64,000 bases of DNA from Thalassovita taeanensis (GCF_900110775.1 NZ_FOEP01000013.1:46111-110110); one strand, 5' to 3'; positions 47,097 to 56,694 are shown, counted from the first letter of the stretch. Notes: a model not told the origin generated them from the sequence alone. Translations and numbers: made by a program.

Positions 47097-48302
47097 ATGG
47101 GAAAGAAAATTCTGATTGCCGGTGGAGGCATCGGCGGCTTGGCCGCCGCTGCGGGATTGTTGCAGGCCGGGCATGATGTGGAAGTATTCGAACAGGCCCC
47201 AGAACTGACTGAAGTTGGTGCAGGTATCCAAGTCAGCGCGAATGCAACGCGCGTGTTATACAATTTGGGATTAAAGAAAGCGCTGGACGATGTTTCTGTG
47301 CTTCCACAACGTACTGAATTTCGCTTGCATGACACTGGCGAAGTTATCAGTGAAATCCCGCTGGGGCCCGACCACGAAGCAAAATTTGGCGCGCCATATT
47401 ACCACGTTTACCGTCCCGATATCTTGCGGATGCTGCGAGAAAGAGTCGAGGCGCTCAAGCCAGGCTGCATTCGCCTGAATGCCACTGTGGAAGGGTATGA
47501 AGAGCAAGCAGACCGCGTTGTCATGACCCTCAAGGGCGGCGAAACTGTCGCAGGTGACTTGCTGATTGGCGCAGACGGGATCAAATCTGCGATCCGGGAA
47601 CAGATGCATGGCGCACAGGAAGCGGAATTCACCGGACAGGTCGCATGGCGCGGGATGATACCCGCTGAAAAGCTTCCCGATGACTTCATGCCGCCGGTAT
47701 TCATCAACTGGATGGGGCCACGGCGTCATATGGTTGTCTATTGGGTGAACAAGGGCAACTACCTGAACTTTGTCGGCTGCACGGAAAAGCCAGATTGGAC
47801 AGAAGTTGGCTGGACGATCAAGGCGCCGTGGGAAGACCTAAAAGCCGATTACGAGGGTTTCCATCCCGATGTGCAGACAATGCTTGACGCGATGGATCGG
47901 GATTCCTGCTATTGCTGGGCGTTGAATATCCGCCCGCGCCTGCCATTCTGGAGTACGGAGCGGGTCACTTTGCTTGGAGATTCATGCCATCCAACGATCC
48001 CATACATGGCGCAAGGCGCCGTAATGGCAATCGAGGACGGTGCTGTACTGGTGCGGGCGCTGGACGAAGGCCGTGATCTTGCTGAGGCGCTGACGCTTTA
48101 TGAGCAAGCCCGCATCGACCGCACGGCCCGCATCGTGAACGAAAGCACGGCCCATGCGCAGTTGTATCACCATGATACCCATAAGGCATTCCGTGATGCT
48201 TTTGCAGATAAGCAGCCCGCCGCTGACCGTGCAAAGTGGCTGTATAACTACGATCCGTTGACGGTGCCTTTGCGCCCTAAACCGGTTCAAACCGACGGAT
48301 AA
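47097..48302 (+). CDS. FAD-dependent monooxygenase (salicylate/3-hydroxybenzoate hydroxylase family)
   Basis: A 401-residue class A flavin monooxygenase. GGGIGGLAAAAGLLQAGHDVEVFEQ at the N-terminus, LIGADGIKSAIRE in the middle and LLGDSCHPTIPYMAQGAVMAIEDG near residue 300 are the family signatures. The ATG at 47097, six bases after GGAG, replaces a longer frame that overlaps the aldehyde dehydrogenase gene. It could turn salicylate into catechol, or 3-hydroxybenzoate into gentisate; both products have downstream enzymes in this window. Confidence 0.88.
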   Translation: MGKKILIAGGGIGGLAAAAGLLQAGHDVEVFEQAPELTEVGAGIQVSANATRVLYNLGLKKALDDVSVLPQRTEFRLHDTGEVISEIPLGPDHEAKFGAPYYHVYRPDILRMLRERVEALKPGCIRLNATVEGYEEQADRVVMTLKGGETVAGDLLIGADGIKSAIREQMHGAQEAEFTGQVAWRGMIPAEKLPDDFMPPVFINWMGPRRHMVVYWVNKGNYLNFVGCTEKPDWTEVGWTIKAPWEDLKADYEGFHPDVQTMLDAMDRDSCYCWALNIRPRLPFWSTERVTLLGDSCHPTIPYMAQGAVMAIEDGAVLVRALDEGRDLAEALTLYEQARIDRTARIVNESTAHAQLYHHDTHKAFRDAFADKQPAADRAKWLYNYDPLTVPLRPKPVQTDG

Positions 48303-48315
48303 AGGCCGAAAACAA

Positions 48316-49092
48316 ATGCATAACGGAAAAACCTATATCGTCACCGGTGCGGCCTCGGGTATCGGGGCCGAAACATGCCGCGTTCTTCGTGCAGATGGCG
48401 CACGGGTCATTGGCATTGACCGCCATGAGGCCGAGGACGTGGACGAGATGTATCTTGTCGACTTGTCCGACAAAGATGCGGTTGTGAAGCTGGTTGCTGA
48501 TTTACCCAATGATACGGATGGATTGGCGAACATCGCCGGTGTGCCACCAACGGCACCTGCGGACGTTGTGTTGCGTGTCAATTTGGTTGGCCTGCGTGCT
48601 TTGACTGAGGGGCTTGTCGATAAGCTCGCTGACGGCGCTTCGATCGTGAATTTGGCCTCATTGGCCGGGAACGGATGGCAGACAGGCCTGCCACAGGTAA
48701 AACGTGCGTTGGCGCTCGACTTTGACAGCGACATTTCGGAATTTTGTGAGGTCGAGGACCTAGACAGTTCTGGACGGTCATATTTTTTGGGTAAGGAAGC
48801 CTTGCTCGTTTGGACATTCCAGAACCGCTGGACATGGCGGGATAGAGGCATCCGCATAAACGCGGTCAGCCCGGGCCCAGTTGATACGCCTATCTTGGGC
48901 GACTTCGCGGCTACCTTGGGCAAACGGTTTGAGGAGAATATGCAAAAACTGGAGCGCGCTGGCACCGCCGAGGATATTGCGCCTGCCGTCGGTTTTCTGC
49001 TTTCAGATCAGTCCAAATGGATCCGGGGAACCAATCTTGCGGTTGATGGGGGGATGTCGGCGCATTTCCTTTCGGCGCAGCACGGCTTCTGA
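48316..49092 (+). CDS. Short-chain dehydrogenase (coniferyl-alcohol dehydrogenase-like)
   Basis: A 258-residue SDR. The NAD(P)-binding TGAASGIGAETC, the catalytic Ser in VNLASLAGNGW and the YxxxK motif in SYFLGKEAL are visible; NIAGV replaces the usual NNAG. Insertions in the middle resemble coniferyl-alcohol dehydrogenase and 3-alpha-HSD types. It lies 13 bases after the monooxygenase gene and could oxidise an aromatic alcohol to the aldehyde used by the first gene of the operon. Confidence 0.88.
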   Translation: MHNGKTYIVTGAASGIGAETCRVLRADGARVIGIDRHEAEDVDEMYLVDLSDKDAVVKLVADLPNDTDGLANIAGVPPTAPADVVLRVNLVGLRALTEGLVDKLADGASIVNLASLAGNGWQTGLPQVKRALALDFDSDISEFCEVEDLDSSGRSYFLGKEALLVWTFQNRWTWRDRGIRINAVSPGPVDTPILGDFAATLGKRFEENMQKLERAGTAEDIAPAVGFLLSDQSKWIRGTNLAVDGGMSAHFLSAQHGF

Positions 49093-49155
49093 ATGACTTC
49101 TGGCGATCGGATAAGGCCGGGCTCGGGCCCTCATCACTCAACTCTTTGCGTTGTC

Positions 49156-49926
49156 TTACGCGAGTTTGGCGATCAGGTCGCGCAACCAGATATGTAGCAA
49201 TGAGCGATGGGTTCTCGTGGCCCAGATCAGATCTACCCCTATGGAAGATGAAAAGGGTAGGGCCGTTACATACACGGAATCCGCGAAATCTTGGACAAGT
49301 CTGTAGGGTACTGTCGCAATCAGGTCTGTTCCCAAAACAAGGTCTTCGATACCGGCAAAGCTACTGACCTTTGCTGCGCTGTTCAGTACAATACCGTCGT
49401 CGTTCAATTGGCGCAGATAGTCGGGTTGAGAACTCTGATTGTGGAACACAGAGGCATGCACTGCTTCGATGTAAGATTCTTTATTCAGCGCGCTCTGTGC
49501 GAGTGGATTGCGCGGGTCCATAATGCAGACATATTTGTCCTCAAAAACACGGCGGCAGAAAAAACTCTCATCTTTGGGCCGTTTGGAACCGATATATAGC
49601 TCGGCCTCGGCACGCTTGAGGAGTTCCTCTCCGCTTAAGTTTGAATTGATAACTTCTACCGAAAGCCTCGGGGCCTGCTTCCGTATTTCCTTGAGCAGAG
49701 GTGGGATCACGATGCGCTTTTCGTAAAAAGCACATGCGATCTTGATCGTGTGTTCGACTTTTGCAGGGTCAAATTCCATGGGACCCGCAAGGAATTCGAT
49801 CTCGTCCCGGATGCGCCGAGCAGCTTCCACCACGATAACGCAGCGGTCGGTTGGAACAATTCGACGCCCTTGTCGAACGAACAAGGGGTCCGAGAAGGCT
49901 GTTCGCAACTTGTCGATAGTGTAACT
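49156..49926 (-). pseudogene. LysR-family (NodD-like) regulator, 3' part, split by Tn3 transposon
   Basis: Continues from SYTIDKLRTAFSDPLFVRQGRR through the LysR effector domain to the stop. The first 37 codons lie at 53628-53737, on the other side of the transposon. Removing the transposon and one copy of TAACT restores a 291-residue frame without any other damage, so the insertion looks recent. The regulator would have controlled the P450 operon. Confidence 0.93.
49922..49926. repeat. Target-site duplication of the Tn3 transposon, left copy
   Basis: TAACT directly outside the left terminal repeat, identical to 53628-53632. Confidence 0.92.
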
Positions 49927-49968
49927 GGGGTAGATTCCGGCTGGGTGCAGAATAGTACGTTAGGCTCC
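49927..49968 (+). repeat. Left terminal inverted repeat of the Tn3 transposon
   Basis: Begins GGGGTAGATTCCGG and contains GTACGTTAGGC; matches the reverse complement of 53586-53627 at most positions. The resolvase stop codon lies inside it. Confidence 0.9.
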
Positions 49969-50571
49969 GAGGACGCGCTTGCCGTAGTCTCGCAGATTGC
50001 CGTTCGGGTCGACGTAGCGATAGAGAGTAACGGGCCTCACGCCTAATTCTTTGCAAAGTTCTGAAACAGACGTGTCGCGGTTTGCCATTGCGGCCTGTGC
50101 CATGCGCACCTGTGATTTTGACAGCGCGAATTTTCGTCCGCCTTTCCTCCCCCGCGCCCGGGCTGCCTGAAGACCGGCCACTGTGCGTTCACGGATCAAC
50201 TCGCTTTCAAATTCGGCGAGAGCGGCAAAGATGCCGAATGAAAGCCGTCCTGCCGCAGTTGTTGTGTCGATCTGCGCACCTTGCCCGGTGAGCACTTTAA
50301 GGCCAACCCCGCGCTCAGACAGCATACTGACGGTCTTGACCAGATGATGCAGGCTACGCCCCAAACGATCGAGCTTCCACACAACCAGAACATCGCCGTC
50401 ACGCAATGCCTTGAGGCAGGCCTCCAACCCTGGCCGGTCATCCTTTTTGCCAGATGCCAGATCCGAGTAAATCTGCTCCTCTCCAACGCTCGCCGCGATC
50501 AAGGCATCCCGTTGCAGGTCAAGAGACTGCCTGCCATCGGCTTTAGAGACGCGCGCATAGCCAATCAGCAT
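49960..50571 (-). CDS. tnpR: Serine recombinase/resolvase TnpR
   Basis: A 203-residue serine resolvase. The N-terminal catalytic Ser is in [17 protein letters not shown] (Ser9); conserved [14 protein letters not shown] and [23 protein letters not shown] follow, and a helix-turn-helix forms the C-terminus ([20 protein letters not shown]). It resolves cointegrates at the adjacent res site. The gene is divergent from tnpA and ends inside the left terminal repeat. Confidence 0.96.
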   Translation of the reverse strand: MLIGYARVSKADGRQSLDLQRDALIAASVGEEQIYSDLASGKKDDRPGLEACLKALRDGDVLVVWKLDRLGRSLHHLVKTVSMLSERGVGLKVLTGQGAQIDTTTAAGRLSFGIFAALAEFESELIRERTVAGLQAARARGRKGGRKFALSKSQVRMAQAAMANRDTSVSELCKELGVRPVTLYRYVDPNGNLRDYGKRVLGA

Positions 50572-50574
50572 GTG

Positions 50575-50594
50575 TCACAAACGTTGGTTTGTGA
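50575..50594. promoter_or_regulatory. Candidate res subsite of the Tn3 transposon
   Basis: TCACAAAC-GTTG-GTTTGTGA, perfect 8-bp arms, in the 120-base spacer between tnpR and tnpA where the resolution site is expected. Confidence 0.65.
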
Positions 50595-50691
50595 TGCTTG
50601 GGTTCGGCGGTCGCTTTCGGGCAACGGATTTATTCCTTATCTCATATCATAAATAAATATACTCAATACCTCCCATGAAAGCAAAAGAAGC

Positions 50692-53580
50692 ATGGCGCAT
50701 CGCACCATTCTGACCGAGCGCCAGCGCGCGACACTATTTGATCTGCCAACCAGTGAAGCGGCACTACTTCACCATTACACGTTGGCCGATGATGACATCG
50801 AACATGTTCGTCTGCGAAGACGATCACAAAACCGGCTTGGGTTTGCCCTTCAGCTTTGCGCGTTTCGACACCCCGGCCGCCTCCTGACGGCTGGAGAGGT
50901 CATCCCAGAAAAAGCGATCAGGTTCATCGCGGCTCAGCTGGGAATGCAAGCGGTTGAGTTGGAGGGCTACGCCGTCCGCGAAGAGACTCGGCGGGATCAT
51001 CTGATCGAGCTTAGAGCGATCTATGGCTACAAGATGTTTACCGGACGTGGTGCCCGCGACCTGAAGGTTTGGCTTGAAACTGAGGCTGAGGTTGCGCGCT
51101 CTAATGAGGAGCTGGCGCGTCGGTTCGTGACAGAATGCCGCCGGAGCCAGACCATTCTGCCCGGGGTGTCGGTGATCGAACGGCTCTGCGCTGATGCGCT
51201 TGTCGCCGCCGAACGTCGGATGGAAACGCGCATCGCCGACCGTCTCGACGCGCCCATGAGAGGCAGGCTGGATGCCCTGCTTTCGGAAGACGTCGATGAC
51301 CGGGTCAGCCGTTTTGTCTGGTTGCGCCAATTTGAGGTTGGCAAGAACTCGGCAGACGCGAACCGCCTGCTGGACCGGTTGGAGTTTCTGCAAGGTCTCG
51401 GGCTTGCGACCGCTGCCCTTGATGGCGTTCCACCCCACCGGATCACCCGACTTCGTCGCCAAGGCGAACGATATTTCTCGGATGATTTGCGCGACATTTC
51501 CAGCGATCGGCGGTGGGCGATCATGACCGTCTGTGCTGTGGAATGGCAGGCTGCGATAGCTGATGCAGTGATTGAGACCCATGATCGGATCGTGGGTAAA
51601 ACCTGGCGCGATGCCAAGAGGTTATGTGATGTGCAGATTACCGGCGCCAAAGCAGCATTGCAGGACACACTTCGTTCTTTCTCAGGCTTGGGGGCCGCTC
51701 TCCTGGAAGCGCATGGCGATGGCGCACCCCTTGAGAGCGCGGTTACGACCGCCTGCGGTTGGCGTGATCTGGAAGGACTTGTCGCCACGGCGATGCAGTT
51801 GACCAGTACAATGGCTGCCAATCCCTTGGCCCATGTCGCCCAAGGCTATCATCGGTTCCGGCGCTACGCGCCGCGCATGTTGAGGGCGCTCGATATTCAG
51901 GCAGCATCGGTCGCCGAACCTTTGGTCGAAGCTACTCGGCTTGTCGCAAAGGGCGGACAAGAGACCGTTCGGCCAACAACCTTTCTGCGCCGCAGTTCCA
52001 AATGGCACCAGCACCTTCATGCGCAGCCCCCCGATGACCATCGGCTTTGGGAAGTCGCCGTGTTGTTCCATCTGCGCGATGCCTTTCGCTCCGGCGATAT
52101 CTGGTTGGTGCAGTCCCGGCGCTATGCCGACCTGAAGCAGGCGCTGGTGCCAATAGCAGAGGCGCGGGCCACACCCAGATTGGCAGTGCCCTTCGACCCG
52201 GCGGATTGGCTGGGAGATCGCAAAACCCGTATGATTGAGGGACTGAAACGCTTGGCACGCGCTGCCCGTGCCGGGGCAATTCCGGGTGGCTCTATTGAGG
52301 ACGGAATGCTGAAGATCGACAGGCTCACCGCCGCAGTGCCCGCCGAGGCCCATGAACTTGTTCTGGATTTATACAAAAGGTTGCCCGATGTGCGGATCAC
52401 CGATCTGCTTCTGGAGGTGGACAATGCCACAGGCTTCACGGAAGCCTTCACCCATATACGCACCGGAGCACCTTGCACTGACAGGATCGGACTGCTGACC
52501 GTGCTGCTGGCGGAAGGCCTGAACCTCGGCCTCAGCAAGATGGCCGAAGCCACCAGCACCCATGATTATTCCCAGCTCTCGCGCATCTCACGGTGGCATG
52601 TTGAAGGCGACGCGCTGAACCGCGCCTTGGCCATGGTGATCGCGGCGCAATCCACCCTGCCCATGGCCCGTTTCTGGGGTGGCGGCACCACCGCCTCCAG
52701 CGACGGGCAGTTCTTTCCAACCACACGTCAAGGTGAGGCAATGAACCTGATCAACGCCAAATATGGCAATGAACCGGGGCTGAAAGCCTATACCCATGTT
52801 TCCGATCAGTTCGGCCCCTTTGCCACTCAAACCATCCCGGCGACCGTGAGCGAGGCCCCTTACATCCTCGATGGCCTGCTGATGAATGAGACCGGCAGAA
52901 ATATCCGCGAACAATATGCTGACACCGGCGGCTTCACCGATCATGTCTTCGCCGTCACAGCCCTTCTGGGCTTCCAGTTCATTCCGCGCATCCGTGATCT
53001 GCCCTCCAAGCGGCTCTATGTCTTCGATCCAAGTGCTGTCCCGAAGGAACTGAAAGGCCTGATTGGTGGCAAGGTCAGGCAAAGCATCATCACCACCAAC
53101 TGGCCCGACATCCTGCGCAGTGCCGCTACCATGGTCGCGGGCGTCATGCCGCCCAGTCAACTGCTGCGAAAGTTTTCAGCCTATCCCCGCCAGCATGAGC
53201 TGGCCGAAGCCCTCAAAGAAATCGGACGCGTTGAACGGACGCTGTTCATCATCGACTGGCTACTTGACGCCGACATGCAGCGCCGCGCTCAGATCGGGCT
53301 AAACAAAGGCGAAGCACACCACGCCCTGAAAAACGCCCTCCGCATCGGTCGCCAAGGTGAAATCCGCGACCGCACCGCCGAAGGTCAGCACTTCCGCATG
53401 GCAGGCCTCAACCTCCTCGCCGCCATCGTCATCCACTGGAACAGCAAACACCTTGGTCAAGCTGTCGCCGCACGAAAACGCGACGGGTTGGATTGCTCAC
53501 CAATGCTACTGGCACATACCTCACCCCTCGGATGGGCACATATCCTCCTCACAGGCGAATACAGGTGGCCAAAACAGTAA
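50692..53580 (+). CDS. tnpA: Tn3-family transposase TnpA
   Basis: A 962-residue replicative transposase of normal family length with the N-terminal DUF4158-type domain (RQRATLFDLPTSEAALLHHYTL) and the C-terminal DDE-type catalytic domain (WGGGTTASSDGQFFPT, YTHVSDQFGPF, and GLNKGEAHHALKNAL near the end). No internal stops. GCAAAAGAAGC lies upstream of the ATG, a weak ribosome site. Confidence 0.97.
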   Translation: MAHRTILTERQRATLFDLPTSEAALLHHYTLADDDIEHVRLRRRSQNRLGFALQLCAFRHPGRLLTAGEVIPEKAIRFIAAQLGMQAVELEGYAVREETRRDHLIELRAIYGYKMFTGRGARDLKVWLETEAEVARSNEELARRFVTECRRSQTILPGVSVIERLCADALVAAERRMETRIADRLDAPMRGRLDALLSEDVDDRVSRFVWLRQFEVGKNSADANRLLDRLEFLQGLGLATAALDGVPPHRITRLRRQGERYFSDDLRDISSDRRWAIMTVCAVEWQAAIADAVIETHDRIVGKTWRDAKRLCDVQITGAKAALQDTLRSFSGLGAALLEAHGDGAPLESAVTTACGWRDLEGLVATAMQLTSTMAANPLAHVAQGYHRFRRYAPRMLRALDIQAASVAEPLVEATRLVAKGGQETVRPTTFLRRSSKWHQHLHAQPPDDHRLWEVAVLFHLRDAFRSGDIWLVQSRRYADLKQALVPIAEARATPRLAVPFDPADWLGDRKTRMIEGLKRLARAARAGAIPGGSIEDGMLKIDRLTAAVPAEAHELVLDLYKRLPDVRITDLLLEVDNATGFTEAFTHIRTGAPCTDRIGLLTVLLAEGLNLGLSKMAEATSTHDYSQLSRISRWHVEGDALNRALAMVIAAQSTLPMARFWGGGTTASSDGQFFPTTRQGEAMNLINAKYGNEPGLKAYTHVSDQFGPFATQTIPATVSEAPYILDGLLMNETGRNIREQYADTGGFTDHVFAVTALLGFQFIPRIRDLPSKRLYVFDPSAVPKELKGLIGGKVRQSIITTNWPDILRSAATMVAGVMPPSQLLRKFSAYPRQHELAEALKEIGRVERTLFIIDWLLDADMQRRAQIGLNKGEAHHALKNALRIGRQGEIRDRTAEGQHFRMAGLNLLAAIVIHWNSKHLGQAVAARKRDGLDCSPMLLAHTSPLGWAHILLTGEYRWPKQ

Positions 53581-53585
53581 ACCAA

Positions 53586-53627
53586 GGGGCTTAACGTACG
53601 ATCCTGCACTCTCCGGTATCAGACCCC
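53586..53627 (-). repeat. Right terminal inverted repeat of the Tn3 transposon
   Basis: Reads GGGGTCTGATACCGG... on the minus strand, mate of 49927-49968. Confidence 0.9.
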
Positions 53628-53632
53628 TAACT
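53628..53632. repeat. Target-site duplication of the Tn3 transposon, right copy
   Basis: TAACT directly outside the right terminal repeat; overlaps codons of the split regulator gene. Confidence 0.92.
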
Positions 53633-53737
53633 GACCACCGATTGGCTGACGCCAAGTTTCTCTGCTGCTATGGAAAATGATTGATTTTCATACACATACC
53701 GCAAGACCCTAAGAGAATTGAAGTCAACGTTAAGCAT
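53628..53737 (-). pseudogene. LysR-family (NodD-like) regulator, 5' part, split by Tn3 transposon
   Basis: Begins at ATG 53737 and encodes MLNVDFNSLRVLRYVYEN, then the helix-turn-helix SIAAEKLGVSQSVVS, after which the transposon interrupts the reading frame. It is continued by 49921-49156. Divergent from the P450 gene, with an ATC-N9-GAT site between them. Confidence 0.93.
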
Positions 53738-53776
53738 GGTTGCAGGTTTCATCCAGTTTCTTTCCGTCGCAAAAAC

Positions 53777-53795
53777 GCATCTAATTTCTTGATGC
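53777..53795. promoter_or_regulatory. LysR/NodD-type box upstream of the P450 operon
   Basis: GCATC-TAATTTCTT-GATGC: inverted repeat containing ATC-N9-GAT and the T-N11-A core of LysR boxes, between the split lysR gene and the P450 gene. Likely target of the disrupted regulator. Confidence 0.65.
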
Positions 53796-53885
53796 ACTAT
53801 ATCCATTCCATCAGATTGTTCGAGTCGTTTTGGAAGGGTAGCCTTGCGTGAATTCTTGATTCAAAGGCAGGGGAGGGCCAACAAG

Positions 53886-55061
53886 ATGCCTCAAGCACCC
53901 ATCAACGATACGGTTACCATTCATCAACTAATCGACGATCCCTACCCGATTTACCGCCGGTTCCGGCAGGAAACACCAGTTGTGCATGTCAAGGCGGTTG
54001 GGCGAACCATGTTGACCAAAGCGGCACATACCCGTGCGGTGAAGGATAATCCGGGGTTGTTTAGCTCAGATGATCCCGGCACCCCACAAACATTGGCGTT
54101 TCGCACACGCACTATGATGCGTAAGGACGGTGAGGAGCATATGTGTGAACGTATGGCCATGGCCCCCGCGCTTTCGCCCAAGAATCTAAAGCAGATCTGG
54201 GTGCCGGGCTATGAGGTCCTTACCGAGAAATACCTTGATGCGCTGCCGCGAGGCGAGGTCGTTGATCTGTTCTCGCTGTTGGCGGGTCCAATTTCGGGGC
54301 GAAAGGTAGCAGATTTTTGCGGCCTCACGCAGGTCTCAGATGACGACATGCAGCGCTGGTGCCAGACATTGATTGATGCCGCTGGAAATTTTGGGTGGTT
54401 TCAAGACCTGTTCGACAAAGCGGACAAAGTGAACGACGAAGTTGACGCCGCGGTTGCTCAGAGCATTGTTCGGCTACAGGGCGCGGACGATCAGTCCGCC
54501 CTGGCCACGATGATCAACGCTGAAAACCCCATACCGCTTAGTCAAATTCAGGCCAACCTCAAGCTGGCCATCTCAGGGGGTGTCAACGAGTCTCGCGATT
54601 CCATGCTGACGACCATTTTTGGCCTGCTGACCAACCCGGACCAATTGGAAGAAGTCAAACGAACAAATGGCTGGGGCGGTGCGTTTGAAGAAGCGGTGCG
54701 TTGGGTTGCGCCCATTCAGGTCAGTTCAAGGCGCGTCACCGAAGATACTGAGATTGGCGGTATTGATATACCAAAAGACGAGGTTGTGATGACGGTTCAG
54801 GCCTCGTCCAATCACGATGAAGAACTGTTCGACGAACCTGAGAAATTCAATGCGTTTCGCCGGCCAAATCCTCACCAATCTTTTGGCAGTGGTCCGCATC
54901 ACTGCTTTGGCACCCACCTCGCCCGGATGACCGTTGGGAAAACAATGCTGCCACTGATTTTCGAACGGTTCCCAAACATGCAATTGGTCGACCCCGATAC
55001 AGTTAAGTGGACCGGTTTTGGATTCCGCGGCCCACTGAGCATGCCTGTCCGTTTGCAGTAA
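53886..55061 (+). CDS. Cytochrome P450
   Basis: A 391-residue soluble bacterial P450. The heme-binding loop FGSGPHHCFGTHLAR places the Cys ligand near residue 340, and the ExxR motif is EEAVRW. The I-helix reads AISGGVNESRDS near residues 229-239, so the usual acid-Thr pair of AGxD/ET-T is replaced by Asn, Glu and Ser. The ATG at 53886, after GGGGAGGG, is preferred over the frame start at 53844. It is followed by its own ferredoxin and reductase genes. Substrate unknown; aromatic hydroxylation or O-dealkylation is plausible in this island. Confidence 0.93.
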   Translation: MPQAPINDTVTIHQLIDDPYPIYRRFRQETPVVHVKAVGRTMLTKAAHTRAVKDNPGLFSSDDPGTPQTLAFRTRTMMRKDGEEHMCERMAMAPALSPKNLKQIWVPGYEVLTEKYLDALPRGEVVDLFSLLAGPISGRKVADFCGLTQVSDDDMQRWCQTLIDAAGNFGWFQDLFDKADKVNDEVDAAVAQSIVRLQGADDQSALATMINAENPIPLSQIQANLKLAISGGVNESRDSMLTTIFGLLTNPDQLEEVKRTNGWGGAFEEAVRWVAPIQVSSRRVTEDTEIGGIDIPKDEVVMTVQASSNHDEELFDEPEKFNAFRRPNPHQSFGSGPHHCFGTHLARMTVGKTMLPLIFERFPNMQLVDPDTVKWTGFGFRGPLSMPVRLQ

Positions 55062-55086
55062 TGAACTTGAAATTGAGAGAAAGAAA

Positions 55087-55410
55087 ATGACAAAAATAGC
55101 ATTTGTTACAGCGGGCGGTTCGAAGACCGAAGTGCCCGCTCAGGATGGTGACTCGTTAATGCAGGTTGCTCTGGAACACGGCATTGAAGAGATCACCGCG
55201 GAATGTGGTGGCGCGATGATGTGTTCAACCTGTCACGTATATATCGACGATGCCTGGTTCGCCAAAGTTGGCGCTGCACCCGAAGAAGAATTAGACTTGC
55301 TTGGATTCGCCAGCTGTGAGGTCCGCGACAACAGCCGGTTGTCCTGTCAGGTAAAGGTCTCATCCGAACTCGACGGAATGGTGGTCCACCTTCCTGAAAG
55401 CCAAGTTTAG
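55087..55410 (+). CDS. [2Fe-2S] ferredoxin (adrenodoxin/putidaredoxin type)
   Basis: A 107-residue ferredoxin with cluster ligands in ECGGAMMCSTCHVYI and a fourth Cys in LGFASCEVR. It lies between P450 and reductase genes and would pass electrons to the P450. AGAGAAAG precedes the ATG. Confidence 0.94.
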   Translation: MTKIAFVTAGGSKTEVPAQDGDSLMQVALEHGIEEITAECGGAMMCSTCHVYIDDAWFAKVGAAPEEELDLLGFASCEVRDNSRLSCQVKVSSELDGMVVHLPESQV

Positions 55411-55412
55411 CA

Positions 55413-56615
55413 ATGGGCGTTGTCATCATTGGTGCGGGGCAGGCCGGGGTGCAGGTTGCGCAATCCCTGCGACAAGAAGGATTTGAAGACTCAATTGCCT
55501 TGTTGGGCGAAGAACTTGACCTGCCTTATATGCGTCCACCGTTGTCTAAAGGTTTCATCGCCGATGGTAACGCCGCCAAGATTTCTCTTAAGCCCGAAGG
55601 GTTCTACGCAAAATCCAACATAGAATTCTTGCGGAATACCAAAGTCGTGTCCATTGACCGTACCGAACAAATCGTAGTGGCACTGGATGGACGACAGTTC
55701 CCATACGATCATCTGGTATTGGCAACTGGATCACGTAATGCCGCACCACCGGTAGAGAACTTGGATCTGGACGGGGTTGTGTTCCTGAGAACCCTTCAGG
55801 ATGCAATTAAGATCCGCGAACGTCTCGACCACGTTCAGAACGCGATCGTCATCGGCGGCGGTTTCATCGGGTTGGAATTTGCAGGGATGGCCCGGAAAAG
55901 GGGTATCCGTGTGACAATTGTCGAAGCGATGTCGCGGATCATGGCCCGCGCAGTAACGCAGGAAACCTCAGAACGCGTTGCGCAAACCCATCAACAAAAC
56001 GGTGTGCGCATCCTGACGGACCGCTATGCCTCGGCAATTCTTGGCGAAGACCGTGTGAGCGGCGTCGCGTTGTCTGACGGTACTGTTATTGCCGGCGACC
56101 TCGTGCTCGTGGCAGCAGGTGTGAAACCCAACTCCGAACTCGCCTTGGACGCGGGCCTACATGTCTCCAATGGGATCGAAGTGGATGAGCAATTCCTCAC
56201 TTCAGATGCCAGCATTTCTGCGCTTGGTGATTGCTGCTGTTTTCCAGAACCGACTAGCAATTCACGGACTCGACTGGAGTCCGTGCAAGCTGCAACTGAT
56301 CAGGCGCGGGCGATTGCGCGCCGACTTTGCGGGCGTCCTGAACCTTATCAGGCACTGCCGTGGTTCTGGAGCGATCAAGGTGATCAGAAGCTTCAAATAG
56401 CAGGCCTGTTCACAGGAGCTGATAGCGTCGAAGTACTTGAACGAGACACTGGTGGAACAACGATTTTTTGTTTTGCCGGTGACAATCTTATCGCGGTGGA
56501 AACGATCAACTCGCCAGGTGACCACATGGCGGCCAGAAAGCTACTTTCGAAACCAAGGGGAACGACCAAATCAGCCCTTAGTTCTGTACAATATGCTATG
56601 AGGGATCTTCTATAA
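55413..56615 (+). CDS. FAD-dependent NAD(P)H ferredoxin reductase
   Basis: A 400-residue reductase of the putidaredoxin reductase/rubredoxin reductase type with FAD-binding IIGAGQAGVQVAQSLR at the N-terminus, NAD-binding IGGGFIGLEFAGMARKRG near residue 148 and the second FAD motif ISALGDCCCFPE near residue 268. Its ATG lies two bases after the ferredoxin stop. With the two upstream genes it makes a complete class I P450 electron chain. Confidence 0.94.
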   Translation: MGVVIIGAGQAGVQVAQSLRQEGFEDSIALLGEELDLPYMRPPLSKGFIADGNAAKISLKPEGFYAKSNIEFLRNTKVVSIDRTEQIVVALDGRQFPYDHLVLATGSRNAAPPVENLDLDGVVFLRTLQDAIKIRERLDHVQNAIVIGGGFIGLEFAGMARKRGIRVTIVEAMSRIMARAVTQETSERVAQTHQQNGVRILTDRYASAILGEDRVSGVALSDGTVIAGDLVLVAAGVKPNSELALDAGLHVSNGIEVDEQFLTSDASISALGDCCCFPEPTSNSRTRLESVQAATDQARAIARRLCGRPEPYQALPWFWSDQGDQKLQIAGLFTGADSVEVLERDTGGTTIFCFAGDNLIAVETINSPGDHMAARKLLSKPRGTTKSALSSVQYAMRDLL

Positions 56616-56694
56616 CAGGCGCTTTTCCGGTAACGTGAGGGTCGTTGTGGCGATTTTTTTCCCGATTTTCCCATTAGATAAACTGTGAGTGTGA

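Larger units (their letters stand above)
49927..53627. mobile_element. Tn3-family transposon (cryptic, tnpR-tnpA only)
   Basis: A 3.7-kb element with about 42-bp imperfect terminal inverted repeats starting GGGGT, divergent tnpR and tnpA, a presumed res site between them, and a perfect 5-bp target duplication (TAACT). It carries no passenger genes. Confidence 0.96.
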
